A DNA stretch of 64,000 bases from UBA5972 sp964567685 (lineage in GTDB: Bacteria > Pseudomonadota > Alphaproteobacteria > Rhodobacterales > Rhodobacteraceae): contig CAZMNO010000015.1 in NCBI GenBank assembly GCA_964567685.1, forward strand, positions 6,460 through 70,459. Direction: 5' to 3'. Each line of letters begins with the position of its first letter. The stretch's first letter is position 1. The notes under the pieces are model-generated. The model had not been told where the DNA came from. It saw only the letters and a program-made list of their open reading frames with translations, and searched no databases. The translations under genes were made by a program, and so were the position numbers. Positions 1-7,860 of the stretch are shown one piece after another.

Positions 1-47
1 AGGGTTGCCTTGCGCTTTTCTAGCCCAATATCAAATTTTCCGTCCAT
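1..47 (-). CDS. Start of a gene cut by the window edge, possibly carboxymuconolactone decarboxylase family
   Basis: An ATG at 47 on the minus strand is preceded by a strong GGAGGGAA ribosome binding site and opens a frame that runs off the window. Only about 15 residues are visible (MDGKFDIGLEKRKAT). The pattern of a short acidic start followed by GLEKRKA resembles the N-terminus of 4-carboxymuconolactone decarboxylase proteins (usual start MD..YE.GL..RR..LG). This is a weak match on very few residues. It would be the last visible gene of the minus-strand operon that starts near 5765, 57 bases after the GFA gene. Confidence 0.35.
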   Translation of the reverse strand, partial: MDGKFDIGLEKRKAT

Positions 48-104
48 GCCGTTCCCTCCATAGCTTGTGATCAGATTGTTAAAGATTGCGGCACTGCCGC
101 TGGT

Positions 105-539
105 TCAGGTTTCATCGGCAATCCGGTCCGGCGCATTAAACTGCGGCAGGCCATCAGATATTTTTATCCAGGGCAGTTTTTCATTGATGAAAAGATGGCA
201 TTCCGGATGAAATTCGGCCGGATCGTGGAGTGTGGGCGCATAAAGATAGGTTTCACCGGGCCAGCGGGTCGGGTTTTCAAATAGCAACGGCGCACCGCAA
301 TCATTGCAGAAACCACGCTCCGCCAAAGCAGATGACTGGTATCGCCGGAGCGGCCCTGACCAGACAACATCCGCGGTTTTTACCCCCAGCCAGCCGACCA
401 TAGGGGCTGAGGCAGCGCGTCGGCAGTCCTCGCAATGACAGATCGCTGACCAAACCGGGGGGCCGTCTGCTTCCCATGTGACATGACCGCAATGACAGCG
501 GCCGGAAAGTTTTGTCTCAACTGTCATCGCGGTGTCCAT
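105..539 (-). CDS. GFA-family zinc protein (CENP-V/GFA domain)
   Basis: A 144-residue protein of the GFA fold, named after glutathione-dependent formaldehyde-activating enzyme. Zinc-binding cysteines are plain: CHCG at residues 15-18, CHCEDCRR near 34-41 and GFCNDCGAP near 76-84. Members often have no proven substrate, and true formaldehyde-glutathione activity cannot be read from sequence. Translation may begin at residue 1 or at the internal Met5. It lies 78 bases after the FrhB-like gene in a minus-strand operon that contains a second GFA paralogue at 3533-3961, so two zinc proteins of one family serve the same gene set. Confidence 0.85.
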   Translation of the reverse strand: MDTAMTVETKLSGRCHCGHVTWEADGPPVWSAICHCEDCRRAASAPMVGWLGVKTADVVWSGPLRRYQSSALAERGFCNDCGAPLLFENPTRWPGETYLYAPTLHDPAEFHPECHLFINEKLPWIKISDGLPQFNAPDRIADET

Positions 540-617
540 TCGGGATAATTTCGACCAGAGGCTTCATGCTGCGCTTTCCTATTTCGGTTATTCTTGCACA
601 GCTCCAAGGGCACGTCA

Positions 618-1844
618 TCAGGCTCTGCCCTTTTCCCTGCGGTCTGGCATCTCCTCAGCAAAGCGTCCATTCTCGACACGGGCCTTTGTGCCGGCCTCTT
701 CTTCGCGGCTGTTCTGATCCAGCGCGGCAAGGCGCAGGTCTTCGTGGGCGTAGACTGGCGATCCGGCAGCTCTTAGTCCGCGCAACCGGGCCGCCAGCGC
801 GTGTTTCTTTCGCACATGATGGGGTTGAAAATCATCAAATTCACGTGGCGATATCGGCGGACCCTGACAAAGTGCTCCCGCTGCGATGGCCGCGCGATAG
901 AGCGCTTCGCCGCGTCTTGTGCGGGTGAGTATTCCGTTGAACCCGGCATCCTCGCCCGTCGGATCGGCACCGGGCCAGATATCGGCAGCCGCAAGATCGG
1001 CCGCCTCGCCCAGAGCATCCGGGCAGATCTTGCAGCGCGATTGCAGCCGCCAGCCGGTTTCATCGGTCCATATTTCGGAATAGGTCTTTTCCCAGAAGCG
1101 CCCGTCTCTGGCCTCCACCCGCGTTGGGCCGGGATTGCCATGCCCGCGATATCGCATCAGCGTAACTTCGTCTTCGCTTAGTCCGAATTCATCCAGAAGA
1201 GCCAGTGATTTGCCAAGATCAGAGGCACCGCCGCAGACCATGACCAGCAAGGCAACGAGGTTTTTGGCCAACAGTGGTTCGGCTAGTGCCCGTTCACGCA
1301 CCGCCCCGGCATCACAGGGTTTGGCGATAATGGCAAAGGGCTGATCGCGCTCAACTGCCGCCTGCAATCCGGCCAGTGTGTCTGACGGGCCATAGCGCGA
1401 TCCGGCCCGCCTGATGACATCTTCCGGGGTGTCGCTGATGCACCAGCGGGTGCGCAGTGGCCGATCCGGATCAGCCTCGCAATGGAGAATGAAGCTTGCC
1501 TCCCCGGATCTCAGAAGATGCACACCAAGCGCCGTCAGAACGCCACCCGTGGCAGCGCGAAACCGGATTTCAGGGTCAGCGGCCCAGCTTTGTTCCATTG
1601 TGTGATAAGCGCCCCAGATATCATCGGCGTGAGAAGTTTCTTCGGCATGTGCACGTGCGACCGCACCAGGGCAGGCGGCCAGAATTTCAGCGTCGTTGCC
1701 CCCATAAGTCAACCGGGCGGGCCGCAAGCGCCCCTCGGGCACATAGGCCATCTGCCAGCGATCAGGCGCGAGCGCTTCACATAATCCGCAACCGATGCAG
1801 AGTCCTTGGGTAACAACCTCTTCTATCGTATCGGGATGGCGCAT
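618..1844 (-). CDS. Coenzyme F420 hydrogenase/dehydrogenase beta-subunit (FrhB-like) family iron-sulfur flavoprotein
   Basis: A 408-residue cytoplasmic protein with an N-terminal iron-sulfur motif CIGCGLC at residues 16-22, a further cysteine where a ferredoxin-type cluster would need one, then the FrhB N- and C-terminal domains: an RAATGGVLTALGVHLL stretch near 94-109, AKPCDAGAVR near 174 and CKICPDALGEAAD near 270. In the family these domains bind flavin and iron-sulfur clusters and pass electrons to F420 or related acceptors. In Rhodobacterales such proteins more likely serve another electron carrier, because F420 is not generally expected there. The last 35 residues are charged and low in complexity and may be disordered. 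It starts 12 bases after the sulfotransferase gene, so the two are co-transcribed. Confidence 0.8.
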   Translation of the reverse strand: MRHPDTIEEVVTQGLCIGCGLCEALAPDRWQMAYVPEGRLRPARLTYGGNDAEILAACPGAVARAHAEETSHADDIWGAYHTMEQSWAADPEIRFRAATGGVLTALGVHLLRSGEASFILHCEADPDRPLRTRWCISDTPEDVIRRAGSRYGPSDTLAGLQAAVERDQPFAIIAKPCDAGAVRERALAEPLLAKNLVALLVMVCGGASDLGKSLALLDEFGLSEDEVTLMRYRGHGNPGPTRVEARDGRFWEKTYSEIWTDETGWRLQSRCKICPDALGEAADLAAADIWPGADPTGEDAGFNGILTRTRRGEALYRAAIAAGALCQGPPISPREFDDFQPHHVRKKHALAARLRGLRAAGSPVYAHEDLRLAALDQNSREEEAGTKARVENGRFAEEMPDRREKGRA

Positions 1845-1856
1845 TCTGCTCTTTGA

Positions 1857-2606
1857 TCACTCCGGTGTGAGGCGGTGCTGGTAAAGATGTTCATAATGCG
1901 GGCGCATTCTTCGATAAACCTGTTTTACCCGGTCCGGCGCATCCTTCATTTCGACATATCTGCGTTTTTGCGCCACCAGCCCGGTCGAGTTCGCGAGATT
2001 GGCATGAAATGATCCGCCATCCCACCAGCTGAAAGCCGACTGGTCACCACCCGGCTGCCAACTGAGCGCTGATTGCATGAACGGGATATCCACGGCTTGG
2101 CAGAAGAGACGAGTCATGGCCACCGGGTCTTCCAGAAGATCATCGCTGTCAATCACCGGGGGCGGCTTGCCGCCAGCAAGGGCGGTGACAAGGTCAAAGA
2201 GCGCGCGCTGTTCGGGAAAGCCAACCTCGCCTTCATGAAAATCCGGCCATTTGTTGTAAATTGAGGTGACGGTCTTGGCCGGGTCACGAATGAGGAACGC
2301 GTGGGTGAAGTTTGAAAGGAATTCAGCATCCCACATGTGATGAATATAGTGGGGGAAATCCTTAATAAAGACCGGGCCCAGTTCAGCACGCGCCAACAAA
2401 TCCTGCCAGACGCTTTCCAGGGACAGGCCGGGCGTGGTCATCTCGCCTTGCCGGAAGCGGTGCCAGAGCGGCGCTTCGCCCTGATACCAGGCTTCGCCGA
2501 AAGGTTCGTGCAGGCAGTCAAGATCACCGCGCTGGCGCATCATCCATTCAAAGGCGGTCGAGGTGGAGCGGGGGACGGCCCAGAGGGCGAGGATTTTCGC
2601 CATCAT
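1857..2606 (-). CDS. Sulfotransferase-like P-loop protein
   Basis: A 249-residue protein beginning with a beta strand and PRSTSTAFEWMM (residues 12-23), the 5'-phosphosulfate-binding loop of PAPS-dependent sulfotransferases, in the variant with Arg-Ser-Thr-Ser seen in a bacterial subgroup. LIRDPAKTVTSIYNKWP near residues 105-121 matches the second nucleotide-binding region, where an Arg and Ser hold the 3'-phosphate. The acceptor is unknown. Two adjacent ATG codons (2606 and 2603) are possible starts and neither has a clear ribosome binding site. A 108-base gap holding a repeat-like palindrome separates it from the upstream gene, so transcription may be partly independent. Confidence 0.75.
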   Translation of the reverse strand: MMAKILALWAVPRSTSTAFEWMMRQRGDLDCLHEPFGEAWYQGEAPLWHRFRQGEMTTPGLSLESVWQDLLARAELGPVFIKDFPHYIHHMWDAEFLSNFTHAFLIRDPAKTVTSIYNKWPDFHEGEVGFPEQRALFDLVTALAGGKPPPVIDSDDLLEDPVAMTRLFCQAVDIPFMQSALSWQPGGDQSAFSWWDGGSFHANLANSTGLVAQKRRYVEMKDAPDRVKQVYRRMRPHYEHLYQHRLTPE

Positions 2607-2653
2607 GCGTGTCGTTTGCTGGCAGGTGCGGGTGCCTGGGCATCCGACCGGGG

Positions 2654-2704
2654 CGAGGGGCCGGCCCCTCGCGCTCCCCGGAGTGTTTTTGAAACAATGA
2701 AGAA
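2654..2704. repeat. Intergenic palindrome plus GAGTGTTTTTGAAACAATGAAG element
   Basis: A perfect 18-base palindrome (CGAGGGGCCGGCCCCTCG, 2654-2671) is followed by CGCTCCCCG and GAGTGTTTTTGAAACAATGAAG. The second part resembles the two ends of the inverted-repeat element at 17219-17406, so this looks like one copy of a small interspersed repeat. On the plus strand the palindrome is followed by T5, which could also act as a terminator in that direction, although both flanking genes run on the minus strand. Confidence 0.55.
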
Positions 2705-2714
2705 GGGGGCGGTG

Positions 2715-3539
2715 TCAGGCATGCAGGCATTCCAATAGCTGGCCTTGTGGTGTCACGGGTGCAAGGCCGAGGGTTTTGAACAGGCGCCAGTAAAGCGCTG
2801 TATCGTGTCCGATCACTGGTTTGCCAAGAGCGCTTTCCAGTTGGCGCGTCAGGTGAACGGGCCTTTGTGGCTGCCCGTTCGGGCCCGAGCGGAAATTGCA
2901 CATGCCGTTGATAAGATAGGCATCGGCATCCGGTGCCTGTTCGGCCACGTACTGAAAGGATTTCATCGCCAGATCGCCGTCAAACACCCAGCGATGGGAA
3001 TTGACCTCGTCCTGGCTGGCAAACCAGCCCTGATCGTGGAAATTTCCCGCCCACAGCACGTCAAAGCCTGCCTCCTTAAGAAAGCCGACCGTGCCCTGCC
3101 ACCAGTCGGGCCAGTGATAGGCGGCATTCAGGGCGACTTTTTCCACATTCATCGCGCGCAGCGCCTCGACCATGGCGTAACCTGCCATGTGAAACGGGGT
3201 TTTGTATTTGTCTGAAAGGCGCGCGCAATGGTCGCGAATGCCTGCCACCCCCAACCCGCTGGCATGCACCCAGTTGGAGCCAACCTGCCCGGCAACATCG
3301 ACCCCATTGCGCGCCATGCAATGGACGAAATCCTCCAACATGGCAAAATTCGCTTTGCGCTGGTCAAGCCCGTGGGCGTAGTCGGGCGCATGCAGCATCC
3401 AGCCATGTACGCCAACGGTTTCCGGAGCCATGCGCAGGAAATCCGAAGGTGCCGCGTCAAAATCAAAGGGTGGGCAGGTGAAGCCGACCTGATGGGGGAA
3501 CAGCTTGTGTTCCGCTTTCCAGTCCTTGGGCATCAGCAT
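2715..3539 (-). CDS. Asp/Glu racemase-like (maleate isomerase/arylmalonate decarboxylase superfamily) protein
   Basis: A 274-residue protein with the general plan of the Asp/Glu racemase, maleate cis-trans isomerase and arylmalonate decarboxylase group: an early segment ending GVHGWMLHAPDY, a middle Rossmann-like half with TPFHMAGYAMVEALRAM, and a C-terminal half ending GKPVIGHDTALYWRLFKTLG, which corresponds to the usual N-Q-A-x-x-W-x-x-L region of the family. The usual first catalytic cysteine is not obvious, so the chemistry may differ. GMCNFRSG near residue 225 supplies a candidate second cysteine. The gene overlaps the stop of the upstream GFA gene by seven bases, showing translational coupling. 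A second start at codon 3 is possible. Confidence 0.6.
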   Translation of the reverse strand: MLMPKDWKAEHKLFPHQVGFTCPPFDFDAAPSDFLRMAPETVGVHGWMLHAPDYAHGLDQRKANFAMLEDFVHCMARNGVDVAGQVGSNWVHASGLGVAGIRDHCARLSDKYKTPFHMAGYAMVEALRAMNVEKVALNAAYHWPDWWQGTVGFLKEAGFDVLWAGNFHDQGWFASQDEVNSHRWVFDGDLAMKSFQYVAEQAPDADAYLINGMCNFRSGPNGQPQRPVHLTRQLESALGKPVIGHDTALYWRLFKTLGLAPVTPQGQLLECLHA

Positions 3540-3961
3540 TCTGTTCGGTCCCGGATTTCCTGTGGATGTTCGCTAAAGCCGTTGCTACCCGGAAGATCAC
3601 CCCCGATCTTCACCCAATCCGGGCTGGACGCCAGACAGACATGCCGATCCGGCTGATATGCTGTGGGATTATCCAGCGTGGCGGCGTGGATGTGGATTTC
3701 ACCCGGCCATTTTTCGCTTTGAAAATAAAGCCTTGTGCCGCAGGTCGCACAAAAGCCGCGCTTGCTGCCGGGCGAGCTTTCATAGTGGTTTGGGTCGCCC
3801 GCCCATGTGAGCTGCGCCGGCCGCAAACCGGTAAACGCGGTGAAGGGCGAGGATGTGGCGCGCTGGCAGTCAATGCAGTGACAGATGAGGTTGCGCGTGA
3901 CCTCGCCGTCATAGCTCCATTTCACCGCTCCACAGAAGCAACGGCCTGATAGCGTGACCAT
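3533..3961 (-). CDS. GFA-family zinc protein, second copy
   Basis: A 142-residue GFA-fold protein starting MVTLSGRCFCGAVKW. Zinc ligands are CFCG at residues 8-11, CHCIDCQRATSSPF near 28-41 and GFCATCGTRLYF near 70-81. An ATG 66 bases further upstream is in frame but would overlap the preceding gene by 65 bases and adds a sequence unlike the family, so the start at 3961 is preferred; it falls one base after the preceding gene's stop. It shares the family and metal motifs with the 105-539 gene but is clearly divergent in the rest. Substrate unknown; thiol-adduct chemistry is the family theme. Confidence 0.85.
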   Translation of the reverse strand: MVTLSGRCFCGAVKWSYDGEVTRNLICHCIDCQRATSSPFTAFTGLRPAQLTWAGDPNHYESSPGSKRGFCATCGTRLYFQSEKWPGEIHIHAATLDNPTAYQPDRHVCLASSPDWVKIGGDLPGSNGFSEHPQEIRDRTEC

Positions 3962-3962
3962 G

Positions 3963-4592
3963 TCAGTCCCTCCCCAACCGCCACAAAAGCTGATCAAACC
4001 GGTCCTGTCCATAGAAGGGTTCGCCATTGTGAACCATCAGGGGAACACCCCAATGGCCGAAACCGTGCATCGCCTCGTTATTGGCCGCAAGATCGGAGAC
4101 CACGCTTTCCCAGCTATTGGCGCTGAGCACAGCCTGTGCCTCCATCCCGGCCGCCGCCATCGCGCGCTCCAGATGCTTGCCTTTGTCCCATCCCGGGGTT
4201 GAACCATTCCAGATCATCCGCGCCACATGATCAAGAAAAGCAAGCCCGTGCCCGGCACGAACAGCGCCGACAAATAACCGGTGTAGGTGCTCGTTGCGGG
4301 GCTGCTCGGGCTTTGCCCGCCAGATCGTCCCCGGCTCCCAGTCAATCGGAGAGGGGCCAGGGTAAGCATATGGCAACCCAAGGAAATCAGCCGTGCGCTG
4401 TGAGTCGGTCTCAAAATAGGCCATCTCAAGAGTATCGCGATCCCGATATCGTTCAGGAATGCGGATGACCCCGCCCAAAACTGGGCGGACTACGACCTCA
4501 ACACTGCCCTCGGCCAGATCTATCAGGCGATCCACCAGGAAATAACAATAGTCGCTTTGCAGTGAGTATAAGACATCAACCCGTTTGCGCAT
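3963..4592 (-). CDS. DsbA-like thioredoxin-fold isomerase (2-hydroxychromene-2-carboxylate isomerase family)
   Basis: A 209-residue protein without signal peptide, so cytoplasmic. It opens with VDVLYSLQSDYCYFLVDRL, where the family normally has a strand followed by S-P-x-S-Y; here a Cys replaces the usual catalytic Ser. The C-terminal GHWGVPLMVHNGEPFYGQDR (near residues 178-197) is the cis-Pro loop and closing motif typical of 2-hydroxychromene-2-carboxylate isomerases and kappa-class glutathione transferases (G-V-P-x-x-x-x-x-x-x-F-x-G-Q-D-R). These enzymes use glutathione for isomerisation or transfer. Together with two GFA proteins this hints at glutathione-dependent steps in the operon. 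It starts three bases after the URO-D gene. Confidence 0.8.
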   Translation of the reverse strand: MRKRVDVLYSLQSDYCYFLVDRLIDLAEGSVEVVVRPVLGGVIRIPERYRDRDTLEMAYFETDSQRTADFLGLPYAYPGPSPIDWEPGTIWRAKPEQPRNEHLHRLFVGAVRAGHGLAFLDHVARMIWNGSTPGWDKGKHLERAMAAAGMEAQAVLSANSWESVVSDLAANNEAMHGFGHWGVPLMVHNGEPFYGQDRFDQLLWRLGRD

Positions 4593-4595
4593 AAA

Positions 4596-5765
4596 TCAGG
4601 CCGCTGCTGCCCGGCGCCGTGTTATCCGACGTGGGCGAATTGGCATCCCGTCAGGTGGCGGCGCGGTCTCTTTTGGCAGGGGGGCGATGTTTGCGTAGTC
4701 TCCGTATTTCAGCCCGGCGCGGAACATGGCGATGACGTTTTCCGGTTTGCATCCGGGGTGAAGCGAATTTGATGAGCTCAGGATATATCCACCCCCCGGC
4801 GCACCGTCCGCGATCACCTGTTTGGTGGCCTCATCCACCATATCAGGCGTGCCGAACACCAAGAGATCAAGGCAGTCGACATTGCCGACAACGCACATTT
4901 TACCATACATCGCCGCCTTGGTCTGGTCGAGATCCATGCATTGCGGCTGGATCGGGTGGAAACCGTCAAATCCGATTTCCAGAAAATCATCCATCAACCG
5001 CCAGGCCATACCGTCGGTATGTTTGATGATCTTGAGGCCAAGCCCGTGGGCGTGTTCCACCAGTTCCTGCTTGCAGGGATAGATGAATTCGCGGAAATGC
5101 TCATAGGACATCAGCATATAGTCATTGCCGCACAAATCGCCGTCCATGACGATGAAATCCACCCCGGCCTCGGCACCGAGATCAAACAGGTCCTTGGTGA
5201 ATTCCACTGACATGCGCAGCGCCGCACGGGCCAGATCGGGGTCTGTGACAAAGGCCAGCAACATCTTGTCCATACCGCCGATATTGGTCCAGGCTTCGGC
5301 AAACGGGCCCTTGATATTGAGGCTGTGGGCGCGATCCGGCAGTCGATTGACCACCCGGCGGATACCGTCAAAATCCTTTTCGCTGAGAAAGGACCGCATG
5401 TCATATCGCTTGATATCTTCAACGGTCCTGACTGCGGGTTCAACGATCAGTGGTTCGCCATGGGCGCTGGTCATGAAAGTGCGGCCAAAATGGTCGCGCC
5501 CGTAATTCTCATCGATCATTTCAAATCCGGTGCCATAGACATTCTGCGAGGCATCCAGTTGCAGCTCCTCAACCACCCGGCAGTAAAGATCGATGGATTC
5601 ATCTGTCTCGTCACCCCGACGCAAAATGCCCTGATCGCCTTTTGACGTGAGGCCCAGCTGTTCCGCAACGCCCAGCGTCACCGGTTCGTCAAACCAATCC
5701 CACATGGGCACCCGGTCAGGCGTGCCCAGCTCCAGCGCGCACATGAAGCGTTCTTTCGGGGTCAT
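4596..5765 (-). CDS. Uroporphyrinogen decarboxylase (URO-D) family protein, methyltransferase-like
   Basis: A 389-residue protein starting MTPKERFMCALELGTPDRVP, the standard opening of the URO-D superfamily group that includes corrinoid methyltransferases (MtaA/CmuA type). GGAG seven bases upstream supports the start at 5765; two ATGs at 5780 and 5783 are alternatives. Later landmarks are MKGPFAEAW-like NIKGPFAEAWTNIGG near 155, IIKHTDGMAWRLM near 250 (the region that holds zinc ligands in MtaA-type enzymes, here His-Thr-Asp rather than His-x-Cys) and SSSNSLHPGCKPENV near 345. Haem synthesis is unlikely because true HemE is shorter and lacks these features. First gene of the minus-strand operon, divergent from a LysR gene. 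No corrinoid-binding partner is visible nearby. Confidence 0.75.
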   Translation of the reverse strand: MTPKERFMCALELGTPDRVPMWDWFDEPVTLGVAEQLGLTSKGDQGILRRGDETDESIDLYCRVVEELQLDASQNVYGTGFEMIDENYGRDHFGRTFMTSAHGEPLIVEPAVRTVEDIKRYDMRSFLSEKDFDGIRRVVNRLPDRAHSLNIKGPFAEAWTNIGGMDKMLLAFVTDPDLARAALRMSVEFTKDLFDLGAEAGVDFIVMDGDLCGNDYMLMSYEHFREFIYPCKQELVEHAHGLGLKIIKHTDGMAWRLMDDFLEIGFDGFHPIQPQCMDLDQTKAAMYGKMCVVGNVDCLDLLVFGTPDMVDEATKQVIADGAPGGGYILSSSNSLHPGCKPENVIAMFRAGLKYGDYANIAPLPKETAPPPDGMPIRPRRITRRRAAAA

Positions 5766-5850
5766 CGCGTTTCTCCGCATCACCTATTTGTTTGAGCAAA
5801 TCCTACGCTGTGTGATTGAAAAAGAAAGCAAATAGATATAGTCGTTTTTG

Positions 5851-5865
5851 ATAAAAGATATTTAT
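5851..5865. promoter_or_regulatory. Possible LysR box
   Basis: ATAAA-AGATA-TTTAT is an inverted repeat with 5-base arms and contains the T-N11-A pattern (T at 5852, A at 5864) typical of LysR-type binding sites. It lies 10 bases upstream of the LysR start codon and 85 bases from the divergent URO-D start, a usual place for autoregulation and control of the divergent operon. AT-rich sequence makes chance matches common. Confidence 0.4.
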
Positions 5866-5874
5866 GGTAATGTC

Positions 5875-6744
5875 ATGAACATAACCAACCTCCGCACTTT
5901 CATTGCAGTCGCCCGCACCGCAGGCTTTCACAGCGCGGCTGAGCAACTCAATATCACGCAGGCCGCCGTCAGTGCCCGGATCAAGGCGCTGGAGGATCAG
6001 TTGGGCCAGCGCCTGTTTGACCGGGGCCGCAACGGGGCCCTTTTGACTGTTGCCGGGCAGCGCTTCCTGCCTGATGCCCAAAGCATTACCCGCACCTGGG
6101 ATCATGCAACAAGCATGCTGGGGGTGCCGGCGACGCGCTCGGTCACGATCCGCATCGGGGCGCAGTTCAGTATCTGGGCGCAGCTGGTGCTGGACTGGGC
6201 AGCAGGCATCGCCGAAGCGGTGCCGGAGACCGAGATTGATCTTGATTTTGATTTCAGCAGCGACATGCTGAAAAGCGTTCAGGAAGGGCGGCTGGATCTG
6301 GCGATCACCCATGCCACGGCCCCTCTGCCGGGGTTGCATGTTCTGCCCCTGCCGGAAGAAACGATGGTGCTGATTGCCAACCGCCCGGCCACGCTGGGCG
6401 AGGATCGGATGCCGCCTTTTGTGCATATGGACTGGGGGCCGCAATTCAAGGCCCAGCAGGCGCGGATTGAACACCGGTTGCCCAAAGGCCGAATTTCGGT
6501 TGGCAACGGCCTGATGGGGATGCGGTTTATTCAGGAAAACGATGCCTGCGGTTATCTGCCGCTCAGAACAGCCCGCTGGCTGCTCAGCCAGAACCGTCTT
6601 TTTCGGGTCAAACGCGCACCCAAATTCTCTATCGCCGGACATGTGATCTATACTGAAGAAAACCCAAACCATTTCTTCCTGGAACGCGCCATCGACAGGT
6701 TTCGCGAGATACGCAGCGACCGCCGGGAAAGGGCTGTTCTTTGA
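5875..6744 (+). CDS. LysR-family transcriptional regulator
   Basis: A 289-residue regulator. The N-terminus (NITNLRTFIAVARTAGFHSA, then TQAAVSARIKALEDQLG) is a standard LysR winged helix-turn-helix; residues from about 90 form the periplasmic-binding-protein-like effector domain. The ATG at 5875 is preferred because it places the helix-turn-helix at the usual distance; the frame is open a little further upstream from a TTG. The divergent arrangement with the minus-strand URO-D operon suggests that this operon is the target. The effector is unknown. Confidence 0.9.
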   Translation: MNITNLRTFIAVARTAGFHSAAEQLNITQAAVSARIKALEDQLGQRLFDRGRNGALLTVAGQRFLPDAQSITRTWDHATSMLGVPATRSVTIRIGAQFSIWAQLVLDWAAGIAEAVPETEIDLDFDFSSDMLKSVQEGRLDLAITHATAPLPGLHVLPLPEETMVLIANRPATLGEDRMPPFVHMDWGPQFKAQQARIEHRLPKGRISVGNGLMGMRFIQENDACGYLPLRTARWLLSQNRLFRVKRAPKFSIAGHVIYTEENPNHFFLERAIDRFREIRSDRRERAVL

Positions 6745-6888
6745 GGGGGCCAGCCGGATTACAAAACGCTTACCGGTGAACTGTTTCCCAATCCGGCGGC
6801 CAAATACCTCGGATTTCGTCGCGTCACCCGCGCAGCCTTCACTTGCCGGGGGGGTGGCAACCTGTATCTTTGGCTTTGGAACGCCATA

Positions 6889-7683
6889 ATGGAACTACCC
6901 ATGACCAGCGAAAGTTTCTTTGATCTTGACGGCAGGGTCTATCTTGGCCGCGCCCCGGCCCGCGGGCCGTGGTCACCTGACCATTGCCATGCGGGGCCGG
7001 TTGCCGGGGCCATTGCGCATGCGATAGAAACAGCTTTCGGACCCGGCAAAGATCTGACCAGGCTGACACTTGACCTGATCCGGCCAATACCTGTCGCAGG
7101 CTTTACCGTCGATGTTGAGATCACGCGCAACGGCAGACGGCTGGCAACAGGCAGCGCGGTATTGACAGGTGTCGACGGGCGCATCGCCGCAACGGCCACG
7201 GCAACGCTGATCGCCCCTGCACCCGAGACAGATATCCCCCCGGGCCCTTGCCCCAGACCCCGGCTGGCAGACGCTGACGAGGGCGGGTTTCCCATCGATT
7301 TTGCGCTGCATGATCTGCCTTTCATCAGCGATTTCGTCAAAGTCCGCCTGCCCAAAGGCGAGGATACCAGCCCCGGCCCGTCAAGCCTCTGGATGTGCAC
7401 CCCGCCCATTCTGGCGGGGCAGGCACCATCTTCATTTCAACGCCTGTGCCCGTTGGCTGATTGCGGCAACGCCATTTCACGAAATGGAGATATCAAGAAC
7501 TTCACCTTCCTGAACGGCGACCTGACAATCGTCGCCCACCGAAAAACCGGCTCTGATTGGCTGCTATCCGAGGCCGTATCCCATTGGCATCGCAACGGCA
7601 TAGGCCTTGCCGAAGCGCGGATCAGCGACGAGGACGGCCCGTTGGCATCTGCGCTGCAATCTCTGATCGTCAGCCCGCATTAA
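6889..7683 (+). CDS. Acyl-CoA thioesterase family protein (double hot-dog)
   Basis: A 264-residue protein with the opening FFDLDGRVYLGRAPARGPWS followed by DHCHAGPVAGAIAHAIE, the usual start of the double hot-dog thioesterase-like family in which two 4HBT-type halves are fused. The second half begins near residue 145 and includes SLWMCTPPI. No dedicated catalytic triad is expected in this family. Met5 (6901) is an alternative start. It is in the same direction as the LysR gene 144 bases upstream, and the frame between the two stops is open (see findings). The natural substrate cannot be told. Confidence 0.7.
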   Translation: MELPMTSESFFDLDGRVYLGRAPARGPWSPDHCHAGPVAGAIAHAIETAFGPGKDLTRLTLDLIRPIPVAGFTVDVEITRNGRRLATGSAVLTGVDGRIAATATATLIAPAPETDIPPGPCPRPRLADADEGGFPIDFALHDLPFISDFVKVRLPKGEDTSPGPSSLWMCTPPILAGQAPSSFQRLCPLADCGNAISRNGDIKNFTFLNGDLTIVAHRKTGSDWLLSEAVSHWHRNGIGLAEARISDEDGPLASALQSLIVSPH

Positions 7684-7730
7684 TCCACCGCTTCGCGCAT
7701 CTACTGCCTGAGCTTGGCCATGTAGAGTTC
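7683..7730 (-). pseudogene. Decayed 3' end of a Rieske oxygenase gene
   Basis: Read on the minus strand, 7730-7683 gives ELYMAKLRQ-stop-MREAVD. The last codons of the intact Rieske gene at 8140-9246 give EHSIAKLQQWMREAVD; 11 of 16 positions match and a Trp codon has become TAG. The final 18 bases (ATGCGCGAAGCGGTGGAT) are identical. This is a relic of the tail of a duplicate or paralogue, with its tail end overlapping the stop of the thioesterase gene. The small zinc-ribbon gene lies between the relic and the intact gene. Confidence 0.65.
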
Positions 7731-7860
7731 AAAATGTTTTTGGCTAGGAAGCTACCGCTTTTAGGCACGTTGTCGCGTTCCCGCAAAACGCCGTAAACTA
7801 GCATTTAAAAACTGGATAACTATCGCAAGCGCGCCCATTCTTGTCGTAGTCACCGAACAT

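Noticed and set aside
512..928. Plus-strand ORF over the FrhB-like gene
   Set aside because: It is antisense to a gene with clear family motifs and has none of its own.
4596..5765. Haem biosynthesis uroporphyrinogen decarboxylase (hemE)
   Set aside because: Sequence motifs and operon context fit the methyltransferase-like branch of the family, and other haem genes are missing.
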